Source of the DNA: JBBQSN01 sp038213835
GTDB lineage: Bacteria; Actinomycetota; Actinomycetes; Actinomycetales; CAWJMD01
DNA length: 18,645 bases
Assembly: GCA_038213835.1 (NCBI GenBank)
Contig: JBBQSN010000062.1
Span: 1-18,645, forward strand
Reading direction: 5' to 3'
Position 1 is the first letter of the stretch. Each line of letters begins with the position of its first letter. Both the position numbers and the translations under genes were made by a program. Below the pieces are notes generated by a model. The model did not search any database, was not told the DNA's origin, and worked only from the letters and a program-made list of their open reading frames with translations. Of this stretch, positions 1 through 7,782 are shown piece after piece.

Positions 1-416
1 CGGTGCCGGGCCTGCTCCCGCACCAGCGGCGAGTTGACCTCCAGGACGACGGGGACGCCGGCGGCCGAGGCCCAGGCGGTGGCGGTGCGACCCCACAGGG
101 AGTAGCGCTCGTAGACGAGGTCGACCGGGCCGTCCGCGGCGATCCGGTCCAGGACGCCGGCGACCGCGGCGTCGGTCCGTCGGGCGGACGACTCCCGCTC
201 CGCCGCGCCGCCTCCCGCGACGGCCGGGAGGGCATGCACCCGCACGGGCTCGAGGCCGCTGGGCGCGACCCCGCCGGGTCGGGGCGTCACCAGGTGCACC
301 TCGACACCGGACCGGACCTGGACGCGCAGGACCGCCTGGGCGTGCACGGAGGCCCCCTTGCGACCGAAGACGGGGATGCCCGCGTCGGTGCAGACGAAAA
401 CCATTCGCGCGATCAC
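1..416 (-). CDS. Glycosyltransferase family 4-like protein, N-terminal part (cut by window edge)
   Basis: The first about 138 residues are visible. They read as the N-terminal Rossmann domain of a GT4/GT-B glycosyltransferase: a hydrophobic strand (MVFVCTDAGIPVFGRKGAS) with a glycine-rich loop, then a histidine in SVHAQ, and later a VDLVYERYSLWG stretch and a VPVVLEVNSPL strand typical of the acceptor domain. I chose the GTG at 416 because it overlaps the TGA of the upstream glycosyltransferase (GTGA, 416-413), the coupling style used elsewhere in this locus. An in-frame ATG at 404 is a good alternative. The catalytic C-terminal domain lies outside the window, so donor and acceptor sugars are unknown. 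Context suggests transfer of a sugar to a surface polysaccharide or other envelope glycan at the cytoplasmic face of the membrane. Confidence 0.8.
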   Translation of the reverse strand, partial: MIARMVFVCTDAGIPVFGRKGASVHAQAVLRVQVRSGVEVHLVTPRPGGVAPSGLEPVRVHALPAVAGGGAAERESSARRTDAAVAGVLDRIAADGPVDLVYERYSLWGRTATAWASAAGVPVVLEVNSPLVREQARH

Positions 417-1696
417 GACCCCGTCACCGCCGAGACCGGGTTCGAGCGGACCGGCACCGGTACCGGCTCGACCGTCGGCGGCCCGCCGGCGAAGACCGCC
501 CGCAGCGAGGCCGCCTGGCGGTGCACGTCGAACTCGCGCTCGATCAGCTCCCGTGCACGGCGGGCCAGTCCGCCGGCCAGGTGCTGGTCGTCGAGCAGCC
601 GGCCGAGGGCGCGGGCCAGCGCTGCGGGATCGTGCTCCGGCACGAGCAGGCCGGTCACCTCGTGCTCGACGGCCTCGGGGATGCCGGTGACCGGGGTGGC
701 CACGCACGGCGTTCCGAGTGCCATCGCCTCGAGCAGGACGGTGGGGAGGCCGTCACGGTTGCCGTCCAGCCCGACGACGCACGGCGCCGCGAAGACCGTT
801 GCCTCGGAAACCATCTCGCGTACGACGCCCTGGGGTTGAGCGCCGAGGAGCCAGACCTGCTCGCCGATGCCGAGCTCGTGCACCAGCTGCTCGAGGGGCG
901 CGCGCAGCGGTCCGGTGCCGATGACGTCCAGGCGGAGCTGACGGCCCTCGCCGAGCAGGAGGGCCACGGCCCGCACCAGGTCGTCGAAGCCCTTCTTCTC
1001 GACCAGCCGACCCACGGCAGCGACCACGGGGGGACCCGTCGTCGACCCGGTGGACGGTACGAACGGGAAGCGCTCCAGGTCGAGCCCGTTGTACACCCGC
1101 TGCACCCGGTCCGCATCGGCTCCGAAGGTGAGCCGCAGGTGAGCCAGGTTGTGGTCGCTGACCGTCACGACGGCCTGCGCGTCGGCGAGCTTGCGGCGCA
1201 GGTCAGCGGGGTCGACCTGCTCGTGGAAGATGTCCTTGGCGTGCGCCGTGAAGGTGTACGTGACCCCGGCGACGCGCGCGGCGAGCCGCGCGACCGTCGT
1301 GGCGACCGAACCGAAGTGCGCGTGCAGGTGGCTGATCCCGCGCTGCCGCACCGCTGCGGCGACCTGGACGGCCTGCAGCGCGTCGGTCGGCGCGGCGTCG
1401 AGCAGGTCGTCGAGGTGCTCTCCCAGGTCGGGCAGCGACGACGCGGCCGCCGAGAGCGCGGCCCACAGGTCGGTTGCCCGCGAGGGCACCGGCACGTAGG
1501 TGACCTCGGCCTGCACCTCGGCGAGGCTCTCGTGGAAGCGCCCGTCCGCCGGGGGCCGCAGCGAGAACAGGTCGATGGAGGTCCCTGCCTGCTCCAGCGC
1601 CAGCAGCTCGTTGACCACGAAGGTCTCGGAGAAGCGCGGGTACATCTTCAGCACGTAGCCGACCCGTCCGGTCGGGGGCGTCTCATCCAGCAGCAC
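413..1696 (-). CDS. Glycosyltransferase family 4 (GT-B fold), polysaccharide biosynthesis
   Basis: A complete 427-residue GT4 enzyme. Near the N-terminus are GRVGYVLKMYPRFSETFVVNE, the start usual for exopolysaccharide (WcaL-like) transferases, and later HLHAHFGSVATTVA and TFTAHAKDIF. The second domain starts at VVAAVGRLVEKKGFDDLVRA, the common nucleotide-sugar-binding segment. The C-terminal catalytic block reads DGLPTVLLEAMALGTPCV, a D-x7-E version of the family's E-x7-E motif. The length is normal for the family. The start codon lies 14 bases inside the end of the preceding GT28-like gene, and its stop overlaps the next glycosyltransferase, so the three genes probably form one transcript. 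It likely adds a sugar from a nucleotide donor to a lipid-linked glycan. The sugar specificity cannot be read from sequence. Confidence 0.9.
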   Translation of the reverse strand: MLLDETPPTGRVGYVLKMYPRFSETFVVNELLALEQAGTSIDLFSLRPPADGRFHESLAEVQAEVTYVPVPSRATDLWAALSAAASSLPDLGEHLDDLLDAAPTDALQAVQVAAAVRQRGISHLHAHFGSVATTVARLAARVAGVTYTFTAHAKDIFHEQVDPADLRRKLADAQAVVTVSDHNLAHLRLTFGADADRVQRVYNGLDLERFPFVPSTGSTTGPPVVAAVGRLVEKKGFDDLVRAVALLLGEGRQLRLDVIGTGPLRAPLEQLVHELGIGEQVWLLGAQPQGVVREMVSEATVFAAPCVVGLDGNRDGLPTVLLEAMALGTPCVATPVTGIPEAVEHEVTGLLVPEHDPAALARALGRLLDDQHLAGGLARRARELIEREFDVHRQAASLRAVFAGGPPTVEPVPVPVRSNPVSAVTGS

Positions 1697-3065
1697 GGCG
1701 GGCCTCCTCGGTGGTCAGGACTCGGACAGCGGGACGGACAGCGGGACGGAGATCCGCGCCGAGGCGGGACAGCCCGCGGGCCCGGGAGAGGGCACCGGGG
1801 CGGGCGCCCACGCTTGCACCGGCACCGGGACGCCGGCTGGTCCCGGCCAGCACGCCGACCACAGCCAGGCCGTCCAGGGCCAGCGGGACGCGGTCGGTGG
1901 GAGGCACCCGGTCCCCGACGGCGGCCAGCCACCGGCCCAGCGCCTGCGGGGACAGGGCGGGGCTGCGCAGGAGGTCCACCCACCCCAGCGCCGACAGCCG
2001 TTCGGCCCGCAGCAGCTGCTCGGTGCGCGGGACCTCGCGGGGGACCAGCAGGGTGCGGCAGCCGGAGGCCAGCAGCTCGCAGGTCGAGTTGTAGCCCGCC
2101 ATCGACACCACCGAGTCGGCGGCTGCGATGAAGTCCTCGGTGTCCGGCACGAACTCGACGACCCGCATCGTCCCCTCGTGCTGGGCCGCGGTGTCCCTCA
2201 GCGCTTCTCGCTGTTCGCGGCGCATGTACGGGCCGGTCAGCAGCACACCGGTGCGCCCCTCGGGGAGAGGGGATCTGGCGAAGGCGTCGGCCAGGTCGAA
2301 GCCGTCCTGGCCGCCTCCGACCAGGCAGAGCACGTACGGCTCCTCGGGCGGGGGTACCCGTGGGACCGAGCGCACCCGAGTGACCGTGCCGGCACCGCGC
2401 CCGTTCGCGAGGTAGCCGGTGTGACGCACCTTGGTGGCCACCTCGGACGGCAGCCCGTACTCCTCGACGGGGTCGCACACCGCGCGGTCGCCGTAGACCC
2501 AGACCGCGTCGTACAGGTCCCGCACCGTCTCGGTCGTGGCGCCGGCCTCCCACTCGCGGCACGCGACCTCCGCGTCGTCGAGGATCTCGCGCAGCCCCAG
2601 GGCCACGAAGCAGTCGGTGCCGCGCAGGTGGGTCAGGGCGGCGTCCAGCTCGTTGCCGATCCCCCTGGCCACCTTGTCCACGACGAACAGGTCCGGCCCG
2701 AAGCTGGCCAGCGCGGCCGCGATGATGCTCGACCGCAGCGCCAGGACGTCGGCGAGGCTGGTCTCGAGCACCCGTGCTGCGTAGCGACCGGCGCCGTCCT
2801 TGCGCAGCGTCGGGAGCGTGAGCACGTCGGTGCTGGGCGGCAGCGGCAGCCCCGTGGCCTCGGGTGCCCCGGTGATGAGCAGCACGTCCGTGGCCGGGTC
2901 GGCCTCGACGATCGCCGCCGCCAGGCCGATGTTGCGGCGCACGTGCCCGAGGCCCTGCGTGTCGTGGGAGTAGAGCGCGACCCGACGACGGGCCGGGACC
3001 ACCCCCTCCTCGCCATAGGACGGCACGGCTCGTTCAGGGCGTGTCCACCTGCGCGTCATCTTCAC
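1683..3065 (-). CDS. GT28/MurG-like predicted glycosyltransferase
   Basis: 460 residues if the first GTG (3065) is used. The N-terminal signature RRVALYSHDTQGLGHVRRN and the downstream GLREILDD match the 'predicted glycosyltransferase' family related to MurG (COG4671 type). The second half has LCLVGGGQDG, VEFVPDTEDFIAAADSVVSMAGYNS and LLVPREVPRTEQ, which form the usual GT28 donor site with a Gly/Asn-rich loop. The last about 60 residues are Arg/Ala-rich and poorly conserved-looking. Other starts are the ATG at 3059 or the GTG at 3002. The latter directly follows a purine-rich GAGGAGGGG and would begin exactly at the conserved domain, so the true N-terminus is uncertain. It is the first gene of a three-gene glycosyltransferase run and overlaps the next by 14 bases. 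The acceptor is unknown. Confidence 0.85.
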   Translation of the reverse strand: MKMTRRWTRPERAVPSYGEEGVVPARRRVALYSHDTQGLGHVRRNIGLAAAIVEADPATDVLLITGAPEATGLPLPPSTDVLTLPTLRKDGAGRYAARVLETSLADVLALRSSIIAAALASFGPDLFVVDKVARGIGNELDAALTHLRGTDCFVALGLREILDDAEVACREWEAGATTETVRDLYDAVWVYGDRAVCDPVEEYGLPSEVATKVRHTGYLANGRGAGTVTRVRSVPRVPPPEEPYVLCLVGGGQDGFDLADAFARSPLPEGRTGVLLTGPYMRREQREALRDTAAQHEGTMRVVEFVPDTEDFIAAADSVVSMAGYNSTCELLASGCRTLLVPREVPRTEQLLRAERLSALGWVDLLRSPALSPQALGRWLAAVGDRVPPTDRVPLALDGLAVVGVLAGTSRRPGAGASVGARPGALSRARGLSRLGADLRPAVRPAVRVLTTEEARRAAG

Positions 3066-3238
3066 GGACCGAACGGTGCTGCGCGCAGATGTGGTCGGCG
3101 TGAGCCCCGGGTGAGGGCTTTCTCATCCAGCACGGCGGCCGAGCGCAGGCCGCTCGTGGCGGTCGGCCCCTCCACCTGTCCGGCTCACCGGGCCCCACCA
3201 GGTCGGTCGATCCGTCCCGGACCCCCGGCGACGACCTC

Positions 3239-3262
3239 GTCGGCGTCGGCGTCGGCGTCGGC
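3239..3262. repeat. (GTCGGC)4 hexanucleotide tandem repeat
   Basis: Four perfect copies of GTCGGC lie just downstream of the thiolase stop codon, in the 205-base gap (3066-3270) before the GT28-like gene. Nothing else I can name is in this gap. In a genome this GC-rich, such a run may be simple-sequence noise, although it could be length-variable between strains. Confidence 0.7.
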
Positions 3263-3270
3263 CGCCACGC

Positions 3271-4479
3271 TCAGGCCCGCGCTCCCGGGGTCACGTTCTC
3301 CAGGACGACGGCCAGGCCCTGGCCGACCCCGATGCAGATCGCCGCGACGCCCCACCGCTGCCCGGACTCGACCAGGCGCGCGGCCAGGGTGCCGAGCACC
3401 CGTGCGCCCGAGGCGCCGAGCGGGTGGCCGATCGCGATCGCCCCACCCTTGGCGTTGACGATCTCGGGGTCCCGCAGCCCCTCCGGTGTCCAGGCGTCGA
3501 CGCAGGCCAGCGACTGGACGGCGAACGCCTCGTTCAGCTCGACGGCCCCGACGTCGGACCAGCCGATGCCGGCCCGGGCCAGGGCGCGGTTCGCGGCCTC
3601 GACCGGCGCGATGCCGAACAGGGGCGGCTCGTTCGCGGCCGTCCCCCGCCCCGCGATCCGGGCCACCGGCTCCAGACCGAGCGTGCCTGCCGCGGCCTGC
3701 GTCCCCAGCAGCACCGCCGACGCGCCGTCGTTCAGCGGCGACGCGTTGCCGGCCGTGATGGTGCCGTCCGGACGGAACGACGCCTTCAGGCCCGCGAGGG
3801 TCTGCTGCGACGTGGTGGGCCGGATGCTCTCGTCCCGGTCCAGAGCGGCACCCGGCACCGGGACGACGAGGTCGTCGTAGAAGCCCTCGGTCCAGGCGCG
3901 GTCGGCCTGCTGGTGCGACTCGACCGCGAACGCGTCCTGACGCTCGCGCGAGATTCCGGTCCGCCCGGCCAGGGCCTCGTTCGACTCCCCCAGCGAGACC
4001 GTCCACTCGCGCGGCATGCTCGGGTTGACCAGGCGCCACCCCAGCGTCGTCGAGACCGCGGTCGCGTCGCCCGCCGGGAAGGCCCGCGAGGGCTTGGGCA
4101 GCACCCAGGGCGCACGCGTCATCGACTCGACACCACCCGCGACCACGACGTCCACGTCGCCCGTCTCCAGCATCCGGGAGGCCTGCATCGCTGCGTCCAG
4201 CGAGGACCCGCACAGCCGGTTCACGGTCGTCGCGGGCACCGACACGGGCAGCCCCGCGAGCAGCACGGCCATCCGGCCGACGTTGCGGTTGTCCTCCCCC
4301 GCCTGGTTGGCGCACCCCCAGACCACCTCGTCGACCTGCGCCCCCTCGAGCCGGGGAGCCCGGGACAGCACGCCCCGCAGCGCGGTCGCGGCCAGGTCGT
4401 CGGGCCGCACGTCGGCCAGGGCACCGCCGAACCGGCCGAACGGGGTCCGGGCGGAGGCGTAGAGGTAGGCGTCGGTCAC
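3271..4479 (-). CDS. Thiolase (acetyl-CoA C-acyltransferase family)
   Basis: A 402-residue thiolase, normal for the family. The nucleophile Cys90 sits in NRLCGSSLDA. ESMTRAPW (119-125), NEAFA (316-320) and GHPLGASG with His352 are present, and the second catalytic Cys382 lies in CIGVGQG, where the usual sequence is CIGGGQG. It should catalyse reversible thiolytic cleavage or condensation of acyl-CoA with acetyl-CoA in fatty-acid or aromatic-acid catabolism. The N-terminus (ASARTPFGRFGGALADVRPDD) resembles PcaF/FadA/AtoB-type enzymes, but substrate preference cannot be decided. The GTG start at 4479 fits the family N-terminus. No Shine-Dalgarno is visible, but TACCGT (4492-4487, minus strand) would place transcription start at about 4480, suggesting a leaderless mRNA. 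The gene stands alone between two glycosyltransferase groups and looks functionally unrelated to them. Confidence 0.95.
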   Translation of the reverse strand: MTDAYLYASARTPFGRFGGALADVRPDDLAATALRGVLSRAPRLEGAQVDEVVWGCANQAGEDNRNVGRMAVLLAGLPVSVPATTVNRLCGSSLDAAMQASRMLETGDVDVVVAGGVESMTRAPWVLPKPSRAFPAGDATAVSTTLGWRLVNPSMPREWTVSLGESNEALAGRTGISRERQDAFAVESHQQADRAWTEGFYDDLVVPVPGAALDRDESIRPTTSQQTLAGLKASFRPDGTITAGNASPLNDGASAVLLGTQAAAGTLGLEPVARIAGRGTAANEPPLFGIAPVEAANRALARAGIGWSDVGAVELNEAFAVQSLACVDAWTPEGLRDPEIVNAKGGAIAIGHPLGASGARVLGTLAARLVESGQRWGVAAICIGVGQGLAVVLENVTPGARA

Positions 4480-4532
4480 GGAGGCCACGGTACGGACAGC
4501 CGGTCCGGAACGCCGTGCTGGCAGCCGGGACA

Positions 4533-4590
4533 CCGCAGTGAACCCGGGCGCCGGTGGCCTGCCGGCGCTGGCGTCGGCTGGGTTCAGCGG
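4533..4590. terminator. Possible transcription terminator or structured hairpin between the GT2 gene and the thiolase gene
   Basis: Outer arms CCGC-AG-TGAACCC (4533-4545) and GGGTTCAGCGG (4580-4590) pair with a 2-nt bulge. Inside them a perfect 7-bp stem GCGCCGG/CCGGCGC (4548-4554 and 4562-4568) closes a 7-nt loop. The element sits in the 140-bp gap after the GT2 stop, where the four-gene operon should end. The only T-rich tail (TTTCTTC, 4591-4597) is on the plus strand, the wrong side for the minus-strand genes, so it is not a classical intrinsic terminator for them. Confidence 0.35.
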
Positions 4591-4619
4591 TTTCTTCGAG
4601 GCCACGAGCGTCGCTGTGC

Positions 4620-5843
4620 TCAGGCCTTCTGCTCCAGACGGCGCCGGAGCAGGCCGCCGAGGTCGACGTCGTCCGGCACGGGCTCGGTGAGGTGGTCCAG
4701 CGGAGCCGCCGAGCCGCGTCCGCGGGCCAGGTCCCTCGTCCGCTGGACGTCGACGCCGCCGCCCCGTCCCGGACCGGCGGCCAGCAGGACGGGGAGGGGA
4801 ACCGTCAGCTCCACCGGCCGGTCGATCCGCACCCGCCAGCTCGCGCGGACCCCCACGGGTTCTGGCACGGGACCGCGACGCACCCTGGCGTCCTGTCGCA
4901 GGGCCGGGTGTGCGGGCCGCCGGTCGTCGGCGAGCCAGACCCCGACGTCCGGGCCACCGCGCAGCACCGAGGCCACGACGAGGAGCGTCGTCTCCGGCGC
5001 CCAGCCGCGGTCGTCGACCTCCACCACCGTCACCGGGCGCTCGAAGGCGAGCCCTTCGGGGCGCAGCGCCGCAGAGGGCAGCAGGTCGGCGAGGACCAAC
5101 GCCTGCTCGGTCAGCACCCGCCGGTGGTCGACCTCGCGGCCGGCGAGGTCCGGTCCGTCGTGCCAGGCCACCGCCTCGGGCACGTGCCGCAGGTCGGCAC
5201 CCGCCAGCCAGCAGCGGTGCGCGAGCTCCCAGTCCTCCCCGCCGTAGGCGACGAAGCGCTCGTCGAACCCGCCGACGGCGTCCCACAGCTCGCGGGTGAC
5301 GTTCAGGACGGCGGCGATCACGTGCCGGTAGGACTCGTCGTCGGCCTGGCGCAGGTCGTCGCTCCAGCGGTACGCGTCGGCGAGCCAGGCCGGGTCGTCC
5401 AGGAGCCGCGGCTCGCGCGCCCCGGGGCGACCGCCGACCCACTCCACGACCTCGTCCGCGTCCCAGCCCGACAGGTCGGCGTGCCGTCGGCGTCCGACGA
5501 GCAGCCCCCGCGGACCCAGCTCGTCGGCCGCCGCGAGCAACGCCGACAGGTAGCCGGGGGTCGGGACGGTGTCCCCGTCGAGGAAGCACATCAGCCGCCC
5601 ACGTGTCCCCGCCGCGCCGAGGTTTCGGACGGCCGCGGCCCGGAAACCCTTGTCCTCGTGCGTGACCCTCCGTACCTCGTAAGGACGTGACCCCAGCACG
5701 GGCGGGCGAGGGGACCCGTCATCGGCGACGACCACCTCGAAGGAGGAGGCCCCGAGGTCCTGCCGCTCGAGCGCACCCAGGACCCGGTCCAGCCCGGCCT
5801 GGTCGTCGTAGGTGGCGACCACGACCGACACCAGCGGCGTCAC
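4620..5843 (-). CDS. Glycosyltransferase family 2 (GT-A fold) with extended C-terminus
   Basis: 407 residues. The GT-A core opens with PLVSVVVATYDDQ. It continues with VVADDGS (38-44), KGFRAAAVRNLG (65-76), the metal-binding DxD in CFLDGDTVP (Asp89/Asp91), and GGFDERFVAYGGEDWELAHR (191-210). The Glu203-Asp204 pair in that last segment is the usual catalytic acidic motif of GT2/GT7C-like enzymes. After about residue 235 comes a C-terminal region of about 170 residues that I do not recognise and that is unlike a membrane anchor. I chose the GTG at 5843 because GTGA overlaps the stop of the preceding glycosyltransferase; a GTG at 5849 is also in frame. It is the last gene of the four-gene operon. 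It probably transfers a sugar to a growing surface glycan; the donor is unknown. Confidence 0.9.
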   Translation of the reverse strand: MTPLVSVVVATYDDQAGLDRVLGALERQDLGASSFEVVVADDGSPRPPVLGSRPYEVRRVTHEDKGFRAAAVRNLGAAGTRGRLMCFLDGDTVPTPGYLSALLAAADELGPRGLLVGRRRHADLSGWDADEVVEWVGGRPGAREPRLLDDPAWLADAYRWSDDLRQADDESYRHVIAAVLNVTRELWDAVGGFDERFVAYGGEDWELAHRCWLAGADLRHVPEAVAWHDGPDLAGREVDHRRVLTEQALVLADLLPSAALRPEGLAFERPVTVVEVDDRGWAPETTLLVVASVLRGGPDVGVWLADDRRPAHPALRQDARVRRGPVPEPVGVRASWRVRIDRPVELTVPLPVLLAAGPGRGGGVDVQRTRDLARGRGSAAPLDHLTEPVPDDVDLGGLLRRRLEQKA

Positions 5844-6844
5844 GACCACACCTCGACCAGCCGCTGCAGCTCGGCCGACGCGGCGGCGGCGGTCGGGCCG
5901 AGGACGACGTCGTCGCGCAGCCACGTGCTCGCCGGGTCGGTGAGAGCCGCGCGGACGCCCTGCCCCAGGTCGTCGACGAGCTGTAGCGAGCCCGGGAGCC
6001 GTCCCCCGACCTCCTCCGCGTAGGTGTTGCGCAGCACCACCGGGCGTCGGCCGACGGACAGCCACGTCGCCAGCGACCCGGAGGCCGAGACGTGCTGGTG
6101 CGCCACGAGCGGGACGGCGGCAGCGGCGAGCCGGTCGTGCACCTCGGCGTCGTCCAGCCAGCCGGTGCAGACGAACCGCCGACCGAGCCGGCGGGCGCGG
6201 CGGGCGAGGTGGTCCACCAGGTCCTCGTGCCCGGGCGAGGGACGCCCGAGCGCGACGAGCCCGACGTCCGGGTCGGCGTCCGCCACGGCGTCCAGCGCCT
6301 CGTCGTGCCCCTTACCGGGATAGAGGAAGCCGAGGACGACGACGTCACGTGGTCCGTCCGCCCTCGGGACCCTGGCCGGGACGTCGGCGGTCTGGACGAC
6401 GTGGTCGACGACGGCGAGCCGGTCCGATGCCGCGTCCCCGAGGAGTCGCCGGAGCAGGCCGAGCTCGTGCCGGCTGCTCACCACCGCCCCGCGCGAGGCC
6501 GCCACGACCCGGGCGTAGGACCGCGCGCGATCCTGCTGCCGTGCGCCGTCGGAGGACTGCGGCAGGTCGTGCAGGGTCACCGTGGTCGGGACCTGCCGAC
6601 CGATGCCCTCCAGCACGTCGGCTGCCTCGTCCGGCGACGCCCCGAAGAGGTGGTCGGTGACGTGCACGTGCACGTGGCCGTCTCGGCCGGGCAGACGGGC
6701 GAGAGTCCCTGCGAGAGAATCTCTGTCGAGTCGTCCGACGACACGCACGACCCCGTCCGACGGCACGGACGCCGCCAGCCGCAGGGCGTACCGCGTCACG
6801 CCGTGCTCCGACGAACCGACGACGAGGTGGGTGACGGCGGTCAT
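5840..6844 (-). CDS. GT4-like glycosyltransferase (divergent)
   Basis: 334 residues with the two-domain layout of GT-B enzymes. The N-terminal part has a VTHLVVGSSEHGVTRYALRLA loop region, HVHVHVTDHLFG, and TTVTLHDLPQ followed by ARVVAASRGAVVSSRHE, as in GT4 acceptor domains. The second part has VVVLGFLYPGKGHDEALDA, FVCTGWLDDAEVHDRLAAA and VPLVAHQHVSASGSLATWLSVGRRPVV. The canonical E-x7-E motif is not obvious: the equivalent segment reads HVSASGSLATWLSVG. It may therefore belong to a divergent subfamily or have altered catalysis. It begins with an ATG overlapping the WcbI-like gene's stop (ATGA, 6844-6841) and ends overlapping the GT2 start, so translation is probably coupled. Confidence 0.8.
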   Translation of the reverse strand: MTAVTHLVVGSSEHGVTRYALRLAASVPSDGVVRVVGRLDRDSLAGTLARLPGRDGHVHVHVTDHLFGASPDEAADVLEGIGRQVPTTVTLHDLPQSSDGARQQDRARSYARVVAASRGAVVSSRHELGLLRRLLGDAASDRLAVVDHVVQTADVPARVPRADGPRDVVVLGFLYPGKGHDEALDAVADADPDVGLVALGRPSPGHEDLVDHLARRARRLGRRFVCTGWLDDAEVHDRLAAAAVPLVAHQHVSASGSLATWLSVGRRPVVLRNTYAEEVGGRLPGSLQLVDDLGQGVRAALTDPASTWLRDDVVLGPTAAAASAELQRLVEVWS

Positions 6845-7782
6845 CGGCCGAGCAGCTCAAGCGTCGCCCGGTGCCGGTCCAGACCGGTGGTCACGACCTC
6901 GGGGTTGTCGGCGTACCAGCGCAGCTGGGTCGCTTCGACCTCGGCGACCGTGACCCGGTCGCCCCGCACGATCCAGTCGGGTCGCGCGTCGTCCTCGTCG
7001 AACCCGTTGGCGCGCAGCACGTCCGGCTCGAGCGGGGCAATCACCTCGCCGAGCAGGGTGCGTCCGGGGTCGTGCGCCGTCTCCGGGTGCCCGAGCGCGT
7101 CCTGGACCCTGCGGGCGAGGCCGACGAGGACGTCGTTGCCCGGGTGGTTGACCGTGTGGGTCGCCCGGGTGCCGGCCGCCACGAGGAGGTCGGAGACGCG
7201 CAGCGTCCCGTGCAGGTCCTCGCGCCGAACCAGCTCGCGCACGCTCGCGGCGCCGATCTCCCGCAGGGCGCCTGACGACGCCGGCGGTAGCGTCTCTCCC
7301 GCGGCCAGCACCAGCGTGCGCAGGTCGTGGTACGGCACCACCGGCGGGTCACCGGCGCCCTCGACGCTGACGAGCACCTGGTGCGGGTGCAGCAGGTGGT
7401 GCCGCAGCACCGGGACGGAGACGACCCGACCCGGGGAGAGCGACACCACCTCCCGGGTGCCCAGCGGCAGGCCGTGGTAGCCGTCCTTGACCGGTTGGAC
7501 GACGAGCACCGCGGTCCGCGACAGCAGGTGCTGCAGGTGGGGCACGTCGTCGGCGACGAGCTCGTGCACCGGGGGCATCCGGACCGCCCGCAGCCCGCCG
7601 TCACCGGTGCCGTCGAGCAGCACGCGCAAGGACTCCGCCTGGCAGTTGCCGTGGACCAGCAGCAGGGGTCGGTCGTCCGGCACCGCGTCCACCGCGGCGT
7701 CCGGGCTCCGGAGCCCGTAGAAGCCGGCGTAGTGCAGGTCGCGCGGCGAGGGCGTGCGGGACAGCGGGGGGTGGGTGCTCAT
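6841..7782 (-). CDS. WcbI-like polysaccharide biosynthesis putative acetyltransferase
   Basis: 313 residues. The segment RPLLLVHGNCQAESLRVLL (about 40-58) carries the HGNCQ signature of the WcbI family, first described from a capsule locus and thought to be an acetyltransferase acting on polysaccharide. Further features are VLVVQPVKDGYHGLPLGTR, where the family has a conserved 'QP..DGY' block, and VPVLRHHLLHPHQVLV. The C-terminal segment, with NHPGNDVLVGLARRV and the aromatic RWYADNPEVV region, also fits the family. The ATG at 7782 overlaps the stop of the upstream glycosyltransferase (ATGA). Its position within a tight glycosyltransferase operon supports a role in decorating a surface glycan. 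The acetyl-donor chemistry is inferred from the family and is not demonstrated by the sequence. Confidence 0.8.
   Translation of the reverse strand: MSTHPPLSRTPSPRDLHYAGFYGLRSPDAAVDAVPDDRPLLLVHGNCQAESLRVLLDGTGDGGLRAVRMPPVHELVADDVPHLQHLLSRTAVLVVQPVKDGYHGLPLGTREVVSLSPGRVVSVPVLRHHLLHPHQVLVSVEGAGDPPVVPYHDLRTLVLAAGETLPPASSGALREIGAASVRELVRREDLHGTLRVSDLLVAAGTRATHTVNHPGNDVLVGLARRVQDALGHPETAHDPGRTLLGEVIAPLEPDVLRANGFDEDDARPDWIVRGDRVTVAEVEATQLRWYADNPEVVTTGLDRHRATLELLGR

Noticed and set aside
1681..3140. TCTCATCCAG followed by a CACGGCGG-like stretch at 1681 and again at 3121
   Set aside because: Only 10 identical bases plus a gapped extension; it lies at a gene start in one place and in a gap in the other, with no flanking similarity, so chance is likely.
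2178..3458. Long open frames antisense to the glycosyltransferase and thiolase genes
   Set aside because: They encode low-complexity Arg/Gly/Pro/His-rich sequence without domains, as expected for shadows in DNA with very GC-rich third positions.
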